DNA of 37,466 nucleotides. Source: Novosphingobium endophyticum. GTDB lineage: Bacteria; Pseudomonadota; Alphaproteobacteria; Sphingomonadales; Sphingomonadaceae. The stretch spans positions 1-37,466 of the forward strand of contig NZ_BMHK01000033.1 of assembly GCF_014640675.1 (NCBI RefSeq). The letters are read 5' to 3'. Each line of letters begins with the position of its first letter. Position 1 is the first letter of the stretch. Shown piece by piece: positions 34,177 to 37,466 of the stretch. Under the pieces are notes generated by a model that was not told the DNA's origin, ran no database searches, and saw only the letters and a list, made by a program, of their open reading frames with translations. The translations under genes were made by a program, and so were the position numbers.

Positions 34177-34491
34177 ATGACAGGATACAAGGAGCCGGGT
34201 TTCCAGGACCGGATCAAGGCCGCCGCAGAGGCTCGGGCCAAGGCGCTCGGGCGTTTGAAAGACCAGCCCCCGGTCGATCCTGACGCCATGGCCGAACGGG
34301 CCGCCCGGGCACTCAAACGCGAAGCGGTGCAGGCCGAAAAGCGAGCCGCTGCCAAGGCGGAGCGCGAAAACAAGCGCGCTGCCCGGCTCGCCAAGGCAGA
34401 AGCTCCGCCGCCGCCGCCCGAACCTACCGAAGCCGAACGTAAGGCGGCGCGCGATGCGCGCTATGCCGCGCGCAAGGCCCGCAAGAAATAG
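34177..34491 (+). CDS. DUF6481-family protein
   Basis: A 104-residue, very basic and Ala-rich protein: it opens MTGYKEPGFQDRIKAAAEARAKAL, has a Pro-rich break (EAPPPPPEPTEAER), and ends RYAARKARKK. The opening (GFKEPGFQDR-like) and size fit the DUF6481 family of alphaproteobacteria, whose function is unknown. The charge pattern suggests a helical nucleic-acid- or ribosome-associated protein, but there is no direct sign of this. GTG at 34174 is the alternative start. It is read in the same direction as the next gene, 22 bases before that gene's chosen start. Confidence 0.75.
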   Translation: MTGYKEPGFQDRIKAAAEARAKALGRLKDQPPVDPDAMAERAARALKREAVQAEKRAAAKAERENKRAARLAKAEAPPPPPEPTEAERKAARDARYAARKARKK

Positions 34492-34513
34492 CTTGGCGAC
34501 CCGGGAAATCGCG

Positions 34514-35185
34514 ATGAACGGGCACGAGTGGATCGGCACGGCTCTGGTGCCCGATGGCGTCGAGCTGCGGCTGATGCACAGCGACGGTGATTTCGCGATC
34601 GTCCTGGCGCGCAACGAGCTGATGAGCTCGGACATGAGCGCATCGGAGGAAGCGCTGGCGACCCTGACGTGCGAGCGGCTGGGCGGGCGGCCCGCGCCGC
34701 AGCTGCTGATCGGCGGCTACGGCATGGGATTCACCTTGCGCGCTGCACTCGCGGTGCTCGGTGATGACGCGAGCGTGACCGTGGCCGAACTCGTGCCCGA
34801 AATCATCGAATGGGCCCGGGGCCCGATGCGGGACCTGACCTCCGACTGTCTCGACGATGCACGCGTCGTCCTGGTCATGGACGATGTCGCGATGCTGATC
34901 GCTTCGGCAAGGGATGGATACGATGCGATCCTGCTCGACGTCGATAACGGGCCCGAAGGCCTCACGCGCCGACTAAACGACCGGCTCTATTCCAAAGACG
35001 GGCTGCTGGCGGCCAAGGCCGCGCTCAAGCCAAAGGGCATCCTGGCAATCTGGTCCGCATATGCCGATCCCGCGTTCACCGTTGAACTGCGGGATGCCGG
35101 CTTCGAAGTAGCCGAAGTGCAGGCGAGCGCACTGCCGGACGGCACTGGCGAGCGCCACATTATCTGGTTTGCCCAAAAAGCCTGA
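34514..35185 (+). CDS. Spermidine-synthase-like SAM-fold protein
   Basis: A 223-residue Rossmann-fold protein. Motif I reads QLLIGGYGMGFTLRAAL (63-79), followed by VTVAELVPEIIEWARGPM, an acidic residue after beta-2 as expected for nucleoside binding, and AILLDVDNGPEGL (near 155-167). This is the pattern of spermidine-synthase-like proteins, many of which are not true polyamine synthases. It is shorter than SpeE (about 280) and lacks the N-terminal tetramerisation sheet. I chose ATG 34514 since MNGHEWIGTA begins the conserved region. An upstream frame starting 34454 lies inside the DUF6481 gene. It may share a transcript with that gene. Whether it is an aminopropyl- or a methyltransferase cannot be told. 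Confidence 0.78.
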   Translation: MNGHEWIGTALVPDGVELRLMHSDGDFAIVLARNELMSSDMSASEEALATLTCERLGGRPAPQLLIGGYGMGFTLRAALAVLGDDASVTVAELVPEIIEWARGPMRDLTSDCLDDARVVLVMDDVAMLIASARDGYDAILLDVDNGPEGLTRRLNDRLYSKDGLLAAKAALKPKGILAIWSAYADPAFTVELRDAGFEVAEVQASALPDGTGERHIIWFAQKA

Positions 35186-35310
35186 CCTCCCGACGTTTTG
35201 CCATTCTCAAGCCGAGCCGGGCGGTGGCCAAACTGACCGGCCCAACCTGAACATCACAGAGGCGATACCCGACCGGGCGGAGCGGGGCTGGACTCTTCGC
35301 TGCTCCGCAC

Positions 35311-35322
35311 ATAATGCATTAT
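35311..35322. promoter_or_regulatory. 12-bp palindrome before the catabolic cluster
   Basis: ATAATGCATTAT is a perfect palindrome in a local AT-rich patch about 92 bases before the dehydrogenase fragment. It could be an operator for the downstream cluster. No regulator gene is visible to pair with it. Confidence 0.3.
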
Positions 35323-35413
35323 CCACCAATTGTGAGGAATCCTGCGGCGGTTCCCGGCTCGTGAAATCGGCCGCTATATCGCAGCACCGGAAAACTCGGG
35401 TAACCAGAGAGAG

Positions 35414-35668
35414 ATGAGCGACGAGACGGCTAACCCGGCACCTGTGGCGGGACGGATTCATGGACGCGGACGCCGGACCGGAGGCTTCATCGGCCCTGGC
35501 GCGATGGGTCGCGGCATACGCGTCAATGCCATCAGGAAACACGGCGCCTCGCTCCATGCCTTCGGCATGAAAGCGGACCAATTGACGGCGGGCCTTGCCA
35601 CGCTCGCCGGAGTGACTTTCGGCCGCCGCAGCGCGGCCCTCGAACAGCAACAAGGGATGACAGCATGA
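35414..35668 (+). pseudogene. Beta-hydroxyacid dehydrogenase N-terminal fragment
   Basis: An 84-residue frame containing GGFIGPGAMGRGIRVNAIRKH, which matches the NAD-binding GxGxxG of 3-hydroxyisobutyrate-dehydrogenase-like enzymes (GFIGLGAMGRGM). SLHAFGMKADQL then resembles the next strand and helix. Family members are about 290 residues, and everything after roughly residue 65, including the catalytic Lys, is missing. The stop overlaps the next ATG (ATGA), so translation may still couple to the hydratase gene. It is most likely a truncated remnant of a dehydrogenase that belonged to the same catabolic pathway. A short functional protein is less likely. Confidence 0.5.
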
Positions 35669-36498
35669 GCGAATTCGAAGACTGGACCGGCCGCAGCCAA
35701 AGCGTCACCGACATACTGGAGCCCGCGCGCAGCAATGCGCTCGACGTGGCCCTTGGCGGTGAAGGCGCGCGCAGGGCCGGGGACGAGATCCCCCTGCTGC
35801 ACCACTGGCTCTACTTCTGGGACGTCAAGCCCCCGGCCGGTCTTGGCACCGACGGTCACCCGGCCAAGGGCGGCTTCCTGCCCCCGGTGCCCTTGCCGCG
35901 CCGGATGTGGGCGGGCGGCCGTCTCACCTTCCACAAGCCGCTGCTACTCGGCGCCGAAGTGACCAAGACCTCGACGATCACCGCGATCAAGGAGAAGACC
36001 GGGCGCAGCGGCACGCTCGTCTTCGTCACCGTCCGGCACGAACTCGACGGCGGCGACGGCCTTGCGGTGAGCGAGGAGCAGGATCTTGTCTATCGCGAAC
36101 CGGCCGCAGGCAGTTTGCCCGCCCCGGTCCCGGCGCCCGCGCCTGCGGCCTCCTGGCTGGAAACGGTCGATCCCGATCCGGTGCTCCTGTTCCGTTATTC
36201 CGCGCTGACGATGAACGGACACCGTATCCACTACGACCGCCCCTACGCGATGGACGAAGAAGCCTATCCCGCGCTCGTCGTCCATGGCCCCTTGCAGGCG
36301 ACGCTGCTCATGCGCCTTGCGACGCGCAATCTCGACGCGCCCGTCACCGGCTTCGATTTTCGCGGCCAGCAACCCGCCTTCGACGGCGCCATGCTCTACG
36401 TCTGCGGCGAGCCGAACGAAGGCGGCGCCGAAATCTGGACGCAGCAGGGCGAGGCGAAGAACATGGTCGCGACCGTTCGGACGGGCGAAGCGGGATGA
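35665..36498 (+). CDS. MaoC/FAS1-like acyl-CoA hydratase
   Basis: A 277-residue protein of the group with mesaconyl-C4-CoA/itaconyl-CoA hydratases and HTD2-type dehydratases. It has WTGRSQSVTDILEPARSNALDVALG at the N-terminus, then HHWLYFWDVKPPAGLGTDGHPAKGGFLPPVPLPRRMWAGGRL, and a hot-dog-fold C-terminal part with LFRYSALTMNGHRIHYDRPYAMDEEAYPALVVHGPLQATLL, where NxHRIHYDxxYA is the usual active-site region. It would hydrate an unsaturated acyl-CoA in the cytoplasm, possibly in itaconate/mesaconate or branched-acid breakdown. It is coupled (ATGA) to the truncated dehydrogenase before it and precedes an aldehyde dehydrogenase. Confidence 0.87.
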   Translation: MSEFEDWTGRSQSVTDILEPARSNALDVALGGEGARRAGDEIPLLHHWLYFWDVKPPAGLGTDGHPAKGGFLPPVPLPRRMWAGGRLTFHKPLLLGAEVTKTSTITAIKEKTGRSGTLVFVTVRHELDGGDGLAVSEEQDLVYREPAAGSLPAPVPAPAPAASWLETVDPDPVLLFRYSALTMNGHRIHYDRPYAMDEEAYPALVVHGPLQATLLMRLATRNLDAPVTGFDFRGQQPAFDGAMLYVCGEPNEGGAEIWTQQGEAKNMVATVRTGEAG

Positions 36499-36599
36499 GC
36501 CGCCCCTGACGGCATGGACGCGCCGGGCGCGGCGTATAGCCTGACCGGCGAACAATACGGAATCAAGCGTCCCGCGGATGTCGGGACGCCCTGGAGAGC

Positions 36600-37466
36600 A
36601 TGATGACGCAGGCCTACAAGCTATTTATCGACGGACAGTGGCGCGATGCCTCGGACGGGGCGACGATCCCGGCGATCAATCCCTACAACCAGGAAGTGCA
36701 CGGCCATATTCCGATTGCCACGGCAGACGATGTCGACGCGGCTGTCATGGCGGCACGCCGCGCCTATGACACGGTATGGAGCAAGACCTCTCCCGGCGAG
36801 CGGGCCAGGCTGCTCAACAAGGTCGCCGACCTGCTCGATACCGATGCGGACCGCATGGCGCTGCTCGAGACGACCGACAATGGCAAGGTGATCCGCGAAA
36901 CGCACAACCAGATGGGCTATGCGGCACGCATCTTCCGCTACTACGCGGCCTGGGCGGACAAGCTGCACGGCGATGTCGTTCCGCTCGACCAGAAGGACAC
37001 GCTCGACCTGACGATCCGCGTCCCTTACGGCGTGGTCGGCGCGATCACGGCATGGAACTCGCCGGTCGCGATCCTTACCAACACGCTTCCGGCCGCGCTG
37101 GCCGCCGGCAATTGCGTCGTGCTCAAGCCGTCCGAACACGCCTCGACGACGACGCTCGAAATCGCGAAGCTGGTCGAGAAGGCGGGCTTTCCGGCCGGGG
37201 TCGTCAACGTGGTCACCGGCGAGGCCGCGACCGGCAAGGCGCTTACCGGCCATCCCGGCGTCGACAAGATCAGCTTTACCGGCAGCCCGGCCGTCGGGCG
37301 CGCCATCGCTTCGGCGGCCGGCGCCAACCTCAAGCCGCTGACGATGGAACTGGGCGGCAAATCGCCCAACATCGTGTTCGACGACGCCGATTTCGACCGC
37401 GCGCTGATCGGCGCGCTGGCGGGCATCTTCGGCGCAACCGGCCAGACCTGCATCGCCGGCTCGCGC
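36600..37466 (+). CDS. Aldehyde dehydrogenase, partial at window end
   Basis: The first 289 residues of an NAD(P)-dependent aldehyde dehydrogenase, running in frame off the right edge. It has the cofactor and catalytic residues expected: Asn153 (ITAWNSP), Lys176 (VLKPSEH), FTGSPAVGR, Glu250 (MELGGKSPN) and Cys284 (GQTCIAGSR). Family length is about 480-500, so roughly 200 residues lie outside. Two ATGs stand in tandem (36600, 36603), and GGAG is just upstream. The substrate is unknown. Its place after a hydratase and a hydroxyacid-dehydrogenase fragment suggests oxidation of an aldehyde in the same catabolic pathway. Confidence 0.92.
   Translation, partial: MMTQAYKLFIDGQWRDASDGATIPAINPYNQEVHGHIPIATADDVDAAVMAARRAYDTVWSKTSPGERARLLNKVADLLDTDADRMALLETTDNGKVIRETHNQMGYAARIFRYYAAWADKLHGDVVPLDQKDTLDLTIRVPYGVVGAITAWNSPVAILTNTLPAALAAGNCVVLKPSEHASTTTLEIAKLVEKAGFPAGVVNVVTGEAATGKALTGHPGVDKISFTGSPAVGRAIASAAGANLKPLTMELGGKSPNIVFDDADFDRALIGALAGIFGATGQTCIAGSR

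Overview
The window is high-GC DNA with many GTG starts, two TonB-dependent receptors, a three-domain LplT-PlsC-acyl-ACP synthetase, a DUF6481 protein, a GGAAC-type general-stress promoter and an Aas/TrhO/GST complement. Together these fit an alphaproteobacterium, most likely a sphingomonad (Novosphingobium/Sphingobium/Sphingomonas-like). That assignment is inferred from gene content only. No rRNA, tRNA, CRISPR array or intact insertion sequence was seen.

Layout. Position 1-114 is the broken end of an IS21-type transposase (istA), directly against the 3' end of a FecA-like TonB receptor (127-2379, minus) that has a Fur-like box upstream. A 650-base gap holds a hairpin-rich intergenic repeat (about 2914-3019). 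Then come csbD (3033-3203) with an EcfG-type promoter, a periplasmic trehalase (3422-5005) and a chromate-transporter homologue (5072-6400), all on the minus strand. From 6848 to 12445 four plus-strand genes form part of a surface polysaccharide locus: a GT2 and a GT4 glycosyltransferase, a Wzx-type flippase and a GT-C membrane glycosyltransferase. Next is a tightly coupled three-gene cassette (12617-14456): a one-TM protein, an HTTM-domain membrane protein and a DCC-family thiol-disulfide protein. Its 3' end touches the remnant of an IS5-type transposase.

From 14690 to 18442 the minus strand carries an unusual fusion of a SAM methyltransferase to an anti-sigma-factor membrane/periplasmic domain, followed by two different L,D-transpeptidases. 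On the plus strand (18854-21872) lie a Cys/Met-metabolism PLP enzyme, tRNA hydroxylase TrhO and a GST. An APH-like protein with an Asn in place of the catalytic Asp (21893-23206) precedes a large lysophospholipid-recycling enzyme (23502-26897). That enzyme appears co-transcribed with a small membrane protein and divergent from a TetR regulator, with a 24-bp palindrome between them.

From 28129 to 33765 an ABC-2 exporter (ATPase plus two DUF3526-like permeases) is divergent from a TonB-dependent siderophore-type receptor. The 137-base divergent region holds two related palindromes that resemble Fur-family (perhaps Zur) boxes, so metal-responsive control of both operons is the best hypothesis. 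Downstream are a decayed di-haem peroxidase tail, a DUF6481 gene and a spermidine-synthase-like gene. The window ends in a catabolic cluster: a truncated beta-hydroxyacid dehydrogenase fragment, a MaoC/FAS1-like hydratase and an aldehyde dehydrogenase cut by the window edge.

The window shows repeated signs of remodelling: fossils of two IS families, two truncated enzyme genes, and a gene fusion close to one of the IS fossils.
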